A stretch of 14,097 nucleotides of DNA from CAZADA01 sp964636945 (GTDB lineage Bacteria; Pseudomonadota; Alphaproteobacteria; Caulobacterales; Maricaulaceae), in contig CAZWVH010000072.1 in assembly GCA_964636945.1 (NCBI GenBank), forward strand, positions 1 to 14,097. Reading direction: 5' to 3'. Of the stretch, positions 6,736 through 14,097 are shown one piece after another. Below the pieces are notes generated by a model. It made no database searches, had not been told where the DNA came from, and saw only the letters and a list, made by a program, of their open reading frames with translations. The position numbers and the translations under genes were made by a program. Each line of letters starts with the position of its first letter. Positions within the stretch are counted from its first letter, which is position 1.

Positions 6736-7428
6736 ATGGTGAAGGCAAAGGAACCATTCAGCACGAGCGATGCATTTTCCGATGTATATCTCGCGGCTTC
6801 GAGCGCATTTGCCGATTGGCTGGACTATAGCCTTCGCCTCGCCAATTCCGGGCCGGACATGCTGACCTCCATGAAGCTCAATGACTCAAAACCGAACGGA
6901 CTTTACGCGTTCGACCCAAGCCAACTTGCCATGAGCATGATGAGCGCCACGGTGGACACACAACGCGCCTTTGTTCGCGCCGCCTTTGAGTCCATGCGCG
7001 TGGGTGCGGCGATGCGCTCGATGAATTTTGTGCCGGGTCCCTTCGGTCTCACCGGCTTTTTTGCGGCGACGTCTCCAGCTGATGCAGCCCCGACCCAATC
7101 ACCGCCGCCCGCTCCCAAACCAAAGCCGGCCTCCGCCAAGGCAAAGCCAAAAGCCGCTGCCGCGCCGACGGCCGAAACAAAGCCCAACACGGCGCCTGCC
7201 GCCCCAAAGAAACGCAAATCGTCCAGCTCTGCCATGGACGATCTCACCAGAATTAAGGGCATCGGGCCGAAACTCTCGCAATCGCTGCGCGATATGGGAA
7301 TCAGGACGTTTGCGCAAATCGCAGACCTGACACCTGAAGAGATTGACTCCATCAATGCGCGCCTGCGATTCAAGGGCCGAGTTGAACGGGAACAGTGGAT
7401 TGAACAGGCCCGGTCATTGTTGAGTTAA
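6736..7428 (+). CDS. Phasin-like N-terminus, Ala/Pro/Lys linker and C-terminal helix-hairpin-helix domain
   Basis: Not a protein I can name. It has 230 residues in three parts. Residues 1-105 look helical and amphipathic (AFADWLDYSLRLANSG; AMSMMSATVDTQRAFVRAAF), reminiscent of polyhydroxyalkanoate-granule phasins, but I cannot confirm homology. Residues 111-166 are a Pro/Ala/Lys-rich linker like the DNA-binding tails of PhaF or histone-H1-like proteins. Residues 168-229 form a helix-hairpin-helix domain (DDLTRIKGIGPKLSQSLRDM then LRFKGRVEREQWIEQA), the type found at the C-terminus of some alphaproteobacterial NADH dehydrogenase subunits and other proteins. AGGAG lies 10 nt before the ATG. No signal peptide is visible, so it is probably cytoplasmic. 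Its own palindrome-marked control region lies upstream and a GT2 gene follows 24 bp downstream. Confidence 0.75.
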   Translation: MVKAKEPFSTSDAFSDVYLAASSAFADWLDYSLRLANSGPDMLTSMKLNDSKPNGLYAFDPSQLAMSMMSATVDTQRAFVRAAFESMRVGAAMRSMNFVPGPFGLTGFFAATSPADAAPTQSPPPAPKPKPASAKAKPKAAAAPTAETKPNTAPAAPKKRKSSSSAMDDLTRIKGIGPKLSQSLRDMGIRTFAQIADLTPEEIDSINARLRFKGRVEREQWIEQARSLLS

Positions 7429-7452
7429 TCGCCCGGCGAGCACAGGCCGCAC

Positions 7453-8352
7453 ATGCGCTGGCGGCCAGCCCCGCTTGGAGTATTGCGGACGAATTGCGTG
7501 TCAAACACCACACCTCCACGCGTCAGCGTCATTGTCACCACCTATAACTGGCCGAGCGCACTTGATCTGGTGCTGGATTCGTTGTCCGGCCAGACATTCT
7601 CTGACTTTGAAGTCGTGGTCGCCGATGATGGCTCTGGTGCCGAAACACGTACCGTAATTGACGATTGGCAATCTCGATTTCCTGTCCCGCTCAAACATGT
7701 CTGGCAGGAAGACGACGGGTTTCGCGCCGCCCGGGCGCGCAATCTCGCTGTTCGCGAAGCCGCCGGTGACTATGTGGTGTTCTTGGACGGCGATTGCCTG
7801 GTGTTGCCCACATTCCTCGCCAACCATTTGCGCTACGCCAGCACCGATTGGTTCACGGTCGGGCGACGGTGTTTCATGCGCAAGGGACCCAGCAAGCTCA
7901 TCGAAGCCCATCGTTGGCGCGTGCATGCATGGCCGCGAGCGGTGCTCGTCACAGCGGCGCTGTTTGGCGGTTCGAACCGGCCCTTCCAGCTCATTTCACT
8001 GCCCGTGTCGCATGATCGACGACGCAATCGCCCAAAAGAATGGAATAAAGCACAAACCTGTAACCTCGGCGTTTGGCGCGAGGACGTCCTTGACGTGGGG
8101 GGATTTGACGAGGGCTATGGCGCTTACGGCTTGGAAGATACCGACTTTGTCATCCGCCTGATCCGCTCAGGTCGTCAACGCATCACGCTTGAGCATGCTG
8201 ATCCCGTTCTGCATCTGTGGCATCAGCGCAAGAAAACCGCGTCCGATAATCGCGATCGCCTAGCGGCCATGGAGTCCTCGCATCGGATCACCCCGGAACA
8301 GTCGATCCTACTGCCCGGCAATGCGCCAGTTGCTGAGCCATCAGCGCTTTAG
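7453..8352 (+). CDS. GT2-family glycosyltransferase with galactosyltransferase-type C-terminal region
   Basis: Inverting GT-A fold glycosyltransferase that uses a nucleotide sugar and a divalent metal, probably for a surface polysaccharide or lipid-linked glycan; donor and acceptor are unknown. Visible are VSVIVTTYNWP (24-34), VVVADDGS (54-61), the DxD metal motif as D112-G-D114 in FLDGDCLVLP, and the C-terminal block GGFDEGYGAYGLEDTDF with ED at 228-229 (the presumed base region), then HLWHQRK. No membrane helix is clear, so it likely acts on the cytoplasmic face. The start is unsure: ATG 7453 has no good ribosome site, and GTG 7498 would begin just before the first strand. It follows the helix-hairpin-helix gene by 24 bp and could share its transcript. 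Confidence 0.88.
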   Translation: MRWRPAPLGVLRTNCVSNTTPPRVSVIVTTYNWPSALDLVLDSLSGQTFSDFEVVVADDGSGAETRTVIDDWQSRFPVPLKHVWQEDDGFRAARARNLAVREAAGDYVVFLDGDCLVLPTFLANHLRYASTDWFTVGRRCFMRKGPSKLIEAHRWRVHAWPRAVLVTAALFGGSNRPFQLISLPVSHDRRRNRPKEWNKAQTCNLGVWREDVLDVGGFDEGYGAYGLEDTDFVIRLIRSGRQRITLEHADPVLHLWHQRKKTASDNRDRLAAMESSHRITPEQSILLPGNAPVAEPSAL

Positions 8353-8370
8353 AACGGCCTCGAAAAGACT

Positions 8371-8406
8371 GACGCGAGAAGACAGACGCGAGAAGACAGA
8401 CGCGAG
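8371..8406. repeat. Tandem 14-bp repeat, about 2.6 copies
   Basis: The unit GACGCGAGAAGACA occurs at 8371-8384 and 8385-8398, with a partial GACGCGAG at 8399-8406. The last copy runs into GCGTC, giving a small GACGC/GCGTC inverted repeat. It sits between two convergent genes and could serve as a weak termination structure or be a slippage product. Confidence 0.8.
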
Positions 8407-8413
8407 CGTCGCC

Positions 8414-9883
8414 TTATTCGTCGTCGCTTGCCTCAGCTGGTGATCCGGCATCATCGGCGGCGCAATCAACGCCCTGCTCCACTGGACCATCGAGCAACTT
8501 GATCATCTCTACTTCAAAATTCAGCAATTGATTGGGCCCGATCGCATCGCCAGCGCCCGCATCGCTGTATCCTAGCTTTGGATGGATAAACAGCTGCCAC
8601 TTGTCGCCAGGTGTCATGATTTTGAGCGCTTCAACCCAACCAGGGATCAAGCGGTTCGAGGGGAACGCCGCCGCTAGCTCTCGCGCATAGGACGAATCAA
8701 ACTCCTCGCCGTTCAACAGCTCGCCGCGATAGTGCACGCAGACATACTGGCCATTTTCTGGATGAGGACCATCTTCGGGACCCTCTTCCAAAATCCGATA
8801 TTGCAGGCCGGAGTCGGTCTCGATCACGCCCTCGCGTTCCCGATTTTCCGCCAAGAATGCTTCCGCTTCGGCCAACGCGGTGCGCTTGAGTTCCAAATAG
8901 TCGGGGTCAGCGCAATCTTGGCCGGGAATGGCGTTGCGCGAGCGGACGTCAAACAGCTCCACATCAAATTGCAACACCGCATTGGGTCCAATGAGTTCAC
9001 CGGAGCCAAACTCGCCATAGCCCAGCTCAGGAGGGACGGTCAGCTGCCATACGTCGCCCGGCCGCATGAGTTGCAACGCCTCTGTCCATCCGGGGATCAC
9101 GTTCTCAACGCCGAATGTGATGGCGCTGCCGCGCTGGTAGGACGAATCAAATTCGGTTCCATTAGGCAAAGCGCCGCGGTAGTGCACACAAACAAAATCC
9201 GTGAGCTCAGGCATGGGTCCTTCTTCCGGACCGCTCTCAGTGATTTGGTACTGAAGCCCGCTTTCGGTTGTGATCACACCGTCCCGTGAGGCGTTCTGCG
9301 CGAGAAACTGCTCGGCCTGCGCCAAGGCGTCCGCCTTCCTTTGGGTATAATCTGGGAACGCGTCGTCGGCGCAATTGGTCCAGTCCGGCAGTGGGCCCGC
9401 AAGCGTTTCGGGATTGAATGTGTTCAAAAGCTCAACATCAAAGATCAGTGTGGCGTTGGGCCCGATCCGAGGCGGAACGCCGGCTTCGCCATAACCCAGG
9501 CCAGGTGGAACCACGAGCTCCAACTCATCGCCCGGCCGCATCAGCTGAAGCCCTTCGCGCCAACCTGGGATCAATTGATCCACCGGGAGAATTGTGGGCT
9601 CTCCGCGCTCATAGCTGGAATCAAATTCGGTGCCGTCTTGGAGGGCCCCCCGATAATGCACGCACACCAAATCGCTTTCCGACACGGTCTCACCCGCGCT
9701 ATCGCCCGAGCGCACATAGCGATATTTCAAACCAGATCCGGTGGATGTGAATTCCGATTGTTCCTCAGTCGTCGATGGATCCGGCGATGTGGAGGTGGAC
9801 ACCGGTTCAGACGATTCATTTCCACACGCGCTCACCGCCGCCGCCAAAGCCAGACCGGCGCAAAGTCTCAAGAGCTCCGCCAT
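8414..9883 (-). CDS. Lipoprotein with three tandem FKBP-type peptidyl-prolyl isomerase domains
   Basis: Periplasmic foldase candidate, about 489 residues. The ATG at 9883 is preferred (GGGA 8 nt upstream) over the GTG two codons earlier; numbering here counts that GTG as 1. A lipoprotein signal ends VSAC with C22, and the +2 Gly suggests outer-membrane sorting. Three FKBP domains lie at about 53-155, 210-313 and 360-465. Each keeps VCVHYRG, EFDSSY, LIPGW or VIPGW, LGY and F-(D/E)-VE, which correspond to the FKBP12 proline pocket, so all may be active. FkpA-like linkers (AEQFLAQN, AEAFLAEN) join them. Each repeat has one cysteine in VCVHYRG (76, 234, 384) and one after the domain (173, 326, 476), hinting at disulfides. 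The tail is acidic. Single-domain FKBPs are usual; three in one lipoprotein is not. Confidence 0.9.
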   Translation of the reverse strand: MAELLRLCAGLALAAAVSACGNESSEPVSTSTSPDPSTTEEQSEFTSTGSGLKYRYVRSGDSAGETVSESDLVCVHYRGALQDGTEFDSSYERGEPTILPVDQLIPGWREGLQLMRPGDELELVVPPGLGYGEAGVPPRIGPNATLIFDVELLNTFNPETLAGPLPDWTNCADDAFPDYTQRKADALAQAEQFLAQNASRDGVITTESGLQYQITESGPEEGPMPELTDFVCVHYRGALPNGTEFDSSYQRGSAITFGVENVIPGWTEALQLMRPGDVWQLTVPPELGYGEFGSGELIGPNAVLQFDVELFDVRSRNAIPGQDCADPDYLELKRTALAEAEAFLAENREREGVIETDSGLQYRILEEGPEDGPHPENGQYVCVHYRGELLNGEEFDSSYARELAAAFPSNRLIPGWVEALKIMTPGDKWQLFIHPKLGYSDAGAGDAIGPNQLLNFEVEMIKLLDGPVEQGVDCAADDAGSPAEASDDE

Positions 9884-9999
9884 AGCCACATTCCCATGAT
9901 TGAGTTCACTGGAGTTCCGCAGTGCAATATAATCTGGTTGAGACGCTAACGCGACCGAGCGCGAATTGCGACCCTAGAATGCGGATCAATGCAGCCTGA

Positions 10000-11274
10000 T
10001 TACCGTGATTCCAGTACCCGACTGCGCGGGAAGCCCGCCGCCTGCAAGCGTTCGACCACAGCTGCGGTGACCGACTCGTCACTGGTTTCAATGATGAAAT
10101 CAATGATGGTTCCTTTAGCCGGCGCATCCAAAGCGAGGCGGTCATGAATGACATCCATCACATTGGCGCCGCTGGCTTGCATGATCATGGCAATCTTGGC
10201 GAGCCGGCCCGGCCGATCTGAACACTCCACCCGAATCCGGGCCCTCCGGTGCGCGCGCGCGAGATGACGGGCCAACACCTGGCCAAACAGGCGCGCGTCA
10301 ATATTGCCGCCACACACCATTAGCCCCACGGATCGATCACGGAAGAAGTCTGGGTTTTCAAGCATGGCCGCCAGACCCAGCGCTCCGGCCCCCTCCACCA
10401 CCAGTTTCTCGACCATGGCAAATTTCACGATGGCTTCTTCGATGGACGATTCGGACACGTCCACCATGTCCTGAGCCGATATGTGCTGCTTCACGATGGC
10501 GGCTGTAAGCCCCCCCGCCGTCTTTACCGCCACGCCTTCAGCTATGGTGTCGCCGCCCAGCAGCACCGGCGCTTCACCGGTGACCGCACGCGCCATCGAG
10601 GGATACATGGTCGGCTCAACCGCGATGACTATGGGTTTGCGGCCGTCGCCCCGCCCCTCGCGGGCCAACAAGCACCCGGCGATCAATCCGCCTCCGCCAA
10701 CTGGGACAGCGACCACATCCAAGTCCGGGGCGTCCTCAAGCATTTCTTTCAGCGCAACCCCTTGGCCGGCGATCACATTGGCGTCGTCAAAGGCATGGAC
10801 AAAGGTGCGCCCCTCGTCTTCTCCGATCCGGCTCGCCTCCTCCAAAGCGTCGTCAAACAATTCACCATGCAGCACGACCTTCGCGCCCAATGCCCGCGCG
10901 CCGTCGATCTTCACCTGGGGGGTGGGCTTTGGCATCACCACAACGGGCGAGATCCCCAAGCGCTTGGCGTGATAAGCAAGCGCCTGCGCATGATTGCCGG
11001 CGGAAGCCGTAATCACGCCCGCCTTTTTTTGTTTTGGCGTCATACACAAGAGGGCATTGAGCGCGCCTCGCTCCTTAAAGGACGCCGTGTGCAACTCGGT
11101 ATCGATTTTGAGGAATACGTCCTTCGCGCCGGTCAGCGCCGCCAATCGAGGCGAGCGTCGCGTCTGGGTGCGCACCAAATTCTTGCCAATGCGCTTGCTC
11201 GCCGCCTCCACGTCAGCACCCGTTGGCAATGTTGGATCTTCAACGTCTTGGTCTTTCGCCTGTGCGACGGGCAT
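10000..11274 (-). CDS. ilvA: Threonine ammonia-lyase with C-terminal ACT domain
   Basis: PLP enzyme that deaminates threonine to 2-oxobutanoate, the first step of isoleucine synthesis, in the cytoplasm; 424 residues. The PLP lysine is K67 in ASFKERGA. SAGNHAQ (91-97) binds the substrate carboxylate, and GGGGL (193-197) is the phosphate loop. CGGNID (321-326) is near the pyridine nitrogen. A single ACT-like domain covers about 346-421 (RVECSDRPGRLAKIAMIM), so allosteric control by amino acids is likely. This one-ACT form is shorter than E. coli IlvA, which is about 514 residues with a longer regulatory region, and could equally be called a catabolic-type threonine dehydratase. A GGGAG-type ribosome site lies about 11 nt upstream. 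It is downstream of fabB on the same strand, separated by 218 bp with a hairpin. Confidence 0.9.
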   Translation of the reverse strand: MPVAQAKDQDVEDPTLPTGADVEAASKRIGKNLVRTQTRRSPRLAALTGAKDVFLKIDTELHTASFKERGALNALLCMTPKQKKAGVITASAGNHAQALAYHAKRLGISPVVVMPKPTPQVKIDGARALGAKVVLHGELFDDALEEASRIGEDEGRTFVHAFDDANVIAGQGVALKEMLEDAPDLDVVAVPVGGGGLIAGCLLAREGRGDGRKPIVIAVEPTMYPSMARAVTGEAPVLLGGDTIAEGVAVKTAGGLTAAIVKQHISAQDMVDVSESSIEEAIVKFAMVEKLVVEGAGALGLAAMLENPDFFRDRSVGLMVCGGNIDARLFGQVLARHLARAHRRARIRVECSDRPGRLAKIAMIMQASGANVMDVIHDRLALDAPAKGTIIDFIIETSDESVTAAVVERLQAAGFPRSRVLESR

Positions 11275-11442
11275 GGTGCGCTATCTCCCTGCTTGGGGCG
11301 AGGAGCCCTCATTATGATTGATCGTCTGCAGTGTAGCCCAATCGCGCGCGGCTTTCTTCCTCGTTGAAGACAAGCGCGCGGCGTTATCTGGCGCGTTATT
11401 CCAAAATAGGTCTTGATGTGTTCCAGGAACCGAGCATCCGCG

Positions 11443-11469
11443 CGGCGTATTGCGACCGCTAATACGCCG
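11443..11469 (-). terminator. Hairpin after fabB, possible terminator without a U-tract
   Basis: A perfect 9-bp inverted repeat, CGGCGTATT/AATACGCCG, with a 9-nt loop begins 24 nt past the fabB stop. No run of T follows on either strand. It may end or stabilise the fabAB transcript, separating it from the threonine ammonia-lyase gene. Confidence 0.45.
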
Positions 11470-11492
11470 TCGAGACGCCCCTTTGGCCGCGA

Positions 11493-12719
11493 TCAACCAT
11501 CCACGCGGGACATGATCAGCGACCCGTTGGTGCCGCCAAAGCCGAAGGAATTGGACATCACCGTTTCGATTCCAGCACTTGCGCGCGTTTCTGTGACAAC
11601 ATTGATGCCGTCAATCTCTGGGTCGATCTCGTCAATATTGATGGAGGGCGCGATGAAATCGTCCTGCATCATCAACAGGCAATAGATGGCCTCTTGCGCG
11701 CCCGCGCCGCCAAGTGAATGGCCGGTCATGGATTTGGTGGCCGAGATGGCCGGTTGATTGGACCCATCTCCGAACACCTCGCGAATCGCTTCGACTTCGC
11801 GAATGTCGCCCACTGGCGTCGATGTGGCGTGCGGATTGATGTAACTGATCGGCCGACCGCTCGCCATCTCCATGGCGTGGCGCATGGAGCGCACGGCCCC
11901 TTCACCTGACGGTTGGACCATGTCGTAGCCGTCGGAGGTGGCGCCGTATCCGGTCACTTCAGCATAGATTTTGGCGCCGCGGGCTTTAGCCCGATCGAGA
12001 TCTTCAAGCACAACCACGCCCGCCCCGCCGGCGATCACAAACCCGTCGCGGTTTTTGTCAAACGCGCGGCTGGCGCGACCGGGCGTGTCGTTATAGTTGG
12101 ACGACATGGCGTTCATGGCGTCGAACAATACCGACAACGTCCAGTCCAATTCCTCGCCGCCGCCGGCGAACACGATATCTTGGCGGTCTGCCTTGATCGC
12201 TTCGGCCGCCTCGCCAATGCAGTGCAGCGACGTGGTGCATGCTGAGGAGATGGAGAAATTCAGCCCCAGAATTTTGAAGTGCGTCGATAAAGTTGCCGAC
12301 GCGGTCGAACTCATCGCCTTGGGCACCGCAAACGGCCCCACGCGCTTGGGTCCCTTCTCGCGCGTCACATCAGCGGCGGCAACGATGGCGCGCGTGGACG
12401 GTCCGCCGGTTCCGATGATCAATCCAGTGCGTTCGTGCGAGACTTCACTTGGCTCTAAGCCCGCGTCAGCAATGGCTTGGTCCATGGCCACACAACACCA
12501 GGCCGCGCCATCGCCCATGAAGCGATAGGCGCGCTTGTCCACCAGGGCGGATGCATCCAAATTGGGATTGCCGGAAACCCGGCTACGAAATCCGCGCTCT
12601 TCCTGTTCAGCTGAATGCGTGACGCCAGACCGGCCCGCTTTCAGGGCGGCGGTCACATCTTGGGCGGAATTGCCAATACACGAAACAATGCCTAGGCCAG
12701 TGACGGCAACACGCCGCAT
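11493..12719 (-). CDS. fabB: Beta-ketoacyl-ACP synthase I
   Basis: Condensing enzyme of type II fatty acid synthesis, needed in FabA/FabB organisms to elongate the cis-3-decenoyl intermediate into unsaturated fatty acids; cytoplasmic. Counting from the ATG at 12719, the Cys-His-His set is C161 in SSACTTSLHC, H297 in NPHATSTPVGD and H334 in TKSMTGHSLGGAG, with K329 also kept. Length (408) and spacing match E. coli FabB. SNSFGFGGTNGSL near the end is the usual glycine-rich loop. The start shares one base with the fabA stop (TGATG), which implies translational coupling; a TTG one codon earlier is unlikely. fabI, often third in alphaproteobacterial fabA-fabB-fabI clusters, is absent here. Confidence 0.95.
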   Translation of the reverse strand: MRRVAVTGLGIVSCIGNSAQDVTAALKAGRSGVTHSAEQEERGFRSRVSGNPNLDASALVDKRAYRFMGDGAAWCCVAMDQAIADAGLEPSEVSHERTGLIIGTGGPSTRAIVAAADVTREKGPKRVGPFAVPKAMSSTASATLSTHFKILGLNFSISSACTTSLHCIGEAAEAIKADRQDIVFAGGGEELDWTLSVLFDAMNAMSSNYNDTPGRASRAFDKNRDGFVIAGGAGVVVLEDLDRAKARGAKIYAEVTGYGATSDGYDMVQPSGEGAVRSMRHAMEMASGRPISYINPHATSTPVGDIREVEAIREVFGDGSNQPAISATKSMTGHSLGGAGAQEAIYCLLMMQDDFIAPSINIDEIDPEIDGINVVTETRASAGIETVMSNSFGFGGTNGSLIMSRVDG

Positions 12720-13285
12720 CAATCTGCCCCCTTCAAACTCGTATCGAGCTCTTCAGCCTGAAACAAACCCACTTTCAGGTCTTTAGCCCGATAAATTGGT
12801 GCGTCGTCAACCAGCATCACACCGTCGGAATACCCCAAGACAGGCGGGCGCAAGCGGGCGCGGCGAATGTCGATCTCATAGCGCACCAATTTCGCAGTGG
12901 GGCGCACCTGGCCGCCAAATTTAACTTCTTTGACGCCCAGAGCGCGGCCGCGACCCGGCGCACCGGCCCAACCGAGGAAAAATCCTGTGAGCTGCCACAT
13001 GGCGTCCAAGCCAAGGCAGCCGGGCATGACCGGATCGCCCTCAAAATGGCAGGGGAAAAACCAATGATCAGGCTTGATGTCGAGCTCAGCGACAATGCGT
13101 CCTTTGCCGTAGGCGCCGCCATCAAGCTGAGCCTCGACAATGCGGTCGAACATCAACATGGGAGGAAGCGGCAATTGCGCGTTGCCAGGTCCAAACATCT
13201 GGGCGTGGCCGCACGAGATGAGGTCGTCTTTGTCGAAGCGATGTTTTACGTCTGTCATGGAAGGAGCGGCCTGCGTCTTTGCCAT
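12719..13285 (-). CDS. fabA: 3-hydroxydecanoyl-ACP dehydratase/isomerase
   Basis: Bifunctional hot-dog-fold enzyme that dehydrates 3-hydroxydecanoyl-ACP and isomerises trans-2- to cis-3-decenoyl-ACP, the branch point to unsaturated fatty acids; cytoplasmic homodimer. With the start at 13285 (188 residues) the catalytic pair is H80 in FPCHFEGDPVMPG and D94 in CLGLDAMWQL, with the same 14-residue spacing as E. coli H70/D84. LPLPPMLMFDRI and GKGRALGVKEVKFGGQV are also typical. The start is not certain: neither 13285 nor the internal ATG at 13258 has a good ribosome site, and 13258 would give 179 residues. The stop overlaps the fabB start. An inverted repeat lies just upstream. Confidence 0.95.
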   Translation of the reverse strand: MAKTQAAPSMTDVKHRFDKDDLISCGHAQMFGPGNAQLPLPPMLMFDRIVEAQLDGGAYGKGRIVAELDIKPDHWFFPCHFEGDPVMPGCLGLDAMWQLTGFFLGWAGAPGRGRALGVKEVKFGGQVRPTAKLVRYEIDIRRARLRPPVLGYSDGVMLVDDAPIYRAKDLKVGLFQAEELDTSLKGAD

Positions 13286-13304
13286 CAAAAAGAAACACAC
13301 ACAC

Positions 13305-13329
13305 TTGACCGAGCTGGCGCAACGGTCAA
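13305..13329. promoter_or_regulatory. TTGACC / GGTCAA inverted repeat upstream of fabA
   Basis: Two 6-bp arms separated by 13 bp lie 20-45 bp above the fabA start. The minus-strand reading of the outer arm is also TTGACC, a plausible -35 hexamer, but no good -10 follows at 16-18 bp. It may be a regulator site for the fabAB operon. Confidence 0.3.
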
Positions 13330-13436
13330 CGCGTCGCGGTAGCATGTCTGTATGCCAATGCTCAAGATCAAGTGGTGCGTGGGCTGTGCGTTGAGCCAGT
13401 GAATGCGCAGGCGCGCGTCATCCGCTTCTTGGGCGT

Positions 13437-13967
13437 TCAGCCGCGAATGCGTGATTCCACCGATGCCAATGGGGTCTGGCGTTCGCCTCCCCAAGCGGAT
13501 GACGACACGATCCAGGCTGCACCCTTCACCTGGGGGTGGCGCACCTTGCACATGCCGTTTTCGCAATAATCCACAGCAAGAATGACGCCGGGTTCGGCTC
13601 GTCCGACCACATCACTGGTGACATCGGATCGTTTGTAGAGGCCCTCAGGTTCGTTGTGCGCATTGCGCACAATGGCAGTGCGTTCCGGCGAAAGCTGGCT
13701 CTTGTGTATCCAGGACTCCACCCCATCGGGATCCCGAACGCGCCGCCATTCTTCGGTTTCCATAATGATTTCCACCGGCATGCCGGCTTTAACATACTGG
13801 AACGCCACCGGGTGTTCGCGGGTTGGCCCCACGCGCGCATTGACCAAGTCAAATTTGAGGCTTTCAAACCGCGGAACCGGCTGGCCTGAATGTCTCGATT
13901 CTTGATCCGCGCTCGCTGAGTGCACCAGCGCGAGTGACCACGTAGTGATCAGGATCCACAGACGCAT
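13437..13967 (-). CDS. Secreted bacterial SH3-like domain protein
   Basis: A 176-residue exported protein with two bacterial SH3-like modules, a fold that often binds peptidoglycan or cell-wall peptides. The start at 13967 is set by AGGGAG 7 nt upstream; an in-frame ATG at 14054 would put 29 Arg-rich residues before the signal peptide. The signal peptide (RLWILITTWSLALVHSASA) likely ends before DQ at residue 21. Module 1 (about 34-95) has LKFDLVNARVGPTREHPVAF and the closing ESWIHKSQLS. Module 2 (about 96-160) has the VVGRAEPGVI turn and AWIVSSSAWG. C135 and C140 are close together. No catalytic domain is present, so any role would be binding or scaffolding. It precedes fabA on the same strand by about 150 bp; co-transcription is possible but there is no obvious functional link. 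Confidence 0.8.
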   Translation of the reverse strand: MRLWILITTWSLALVHSASADQESRHSGQPVPRFESLKFDLVNARVGPTREHPVAFQYVKAGMPVEIIMETEEWRRVRDPDGVESWIHKSQLSPERTAIVRNAHNEPEGLYKRSDVTSDVVGRAEPGVILAVDYCENGMCKVRHPQVKGAAWIVSSSAWGGERQTPLASVESRIRG

Positions 13968-13974
13968 GGCGCTT

Positions 13975-13980
13975 CTCCCT
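13975..13980 (-). promoter_or_regulatory. Ribosome binding site of the SH3-like protein
   Basis: The minus strand reads AGGGAG, 7 nt, then ATG at 13967. This places the start directly before a signal peptide. Confidence 0.65.
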
Positions 13981-14097
13981 TTATGCGCTCGACGACGCAA
14001 GGGTGCCCGCGTAAGCGTAAACGACACGTTAAGTTGGCCTCTGCGGCGAAGCACCCTAGAGATTCGCTTAAAAAGGCAGGTTGTATATGGCGCGAAA

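Noticed and set aside
11281..11496. A 71-codon minus-strand frame between fabB and the threonine ammonia-lyase gene.
   Set aside because: Composition is Arg/Ala/Thr-rich as expected of GC-rich noise, no domain is seen, and it contains the hairpin at 11443-11469.
13437..13520. A frameshift near the end of the SH3-like protein, because the C-terminal tail looks unusual.
   Set aside because: The frame still reads a typical closing segment (AWIVSSSAWG); the extra tail is simply a short extension.
13285..13566. A 93-codon minus-strand frame between the SH3-like gene and fabA.
   Set aside because: It largely overlaps the SH3-like gene in another frame and the fabA upstream region, with no ribosome site or recognisable motif.
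14087..14097. ATG with a weak AAGGCAGG upstream at the right edge, possibly the start of a divergent plus-strand gene.
   Set aside because: Only 11 bases of coding sequence are visible, too little to support a gene call.

Overview
The window looks like chromosomal DNA of an alphaproteobacterium, possibly from the Maricaulales/Hyphomonadaceae/Caulobacterales side. This is an inference from GC-rich coding with third-position bias, a fabA-fabB pair, an alphaproteobacterial type of threonine ammonia-lyase, a fold-III ornithine decarboxylase, and a C-terminal helix-hairpin-helix domain of the kind often seen in that class. It is draft sequence: exactly 100 N lie at 4368-4467, inside a gene. I see no tRNA, rRNA, CRISPR array, insertion sequence or phage gene.

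Layout. 1-988 (-) is the N-terminal half of a class I ribonucleotide reductase alpha subunit, running off the left edge, with an in-frame TGA exactly where a redox-active cysteine is expected. 989-1394 is a divergent control region with two NrdR-box-like sites 32 bp apart. 1395-2525 (+) is a GT4 glycosyltransferase, convergent with an orphan PstS-type periplasmic binding protein (2570-3631, -). 3808-4560 (+) and 4574-5215 (-) are two convergent YkuD-type L,D-transpeptidases of different subfamilies; the second starts at GTG beneath a palindromic operator-like site. 5457-6596 (+) is an ornithine/lysine decarboxylase. 6736-7428 (+) is an unrecognised protein with a phasin-like N-terminus, an Ala/Pro/Lys linker and a helix-hairpin-helix domain, preceded by a perfect 9-1-9 palindrome. 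It is followed by a GT2 glycosyltransferase (7453-8352, +).

The right half is all on the minus strand: a lipoprotein with three FKBP domains (8414-9883), threonine ammonia-lyase (10000-11274), fabB (11493-12719) and fabA (12719-13285) joined by a TGATG overlap, and a secreted SH3-like protein (13437-13967).

Themes. The cell envelope is prominent: two peptidoglycan cross-linking enzymes, two glycosyltransferases, a periplasmic foldase, a secreted SH3 protein and unsaturated fatty acid synthesis. The rest is core metabolism (deoxynucleotides, polyamines, isoleucine). I do not see a classical defence or mobile system. The items most worth a second look are the TGA in the reductase, the phasin-like/helix-hairpin-helix fusion with its palindrome, and the three-domain FKBP lipoprotein with a repeated cysteine pair.
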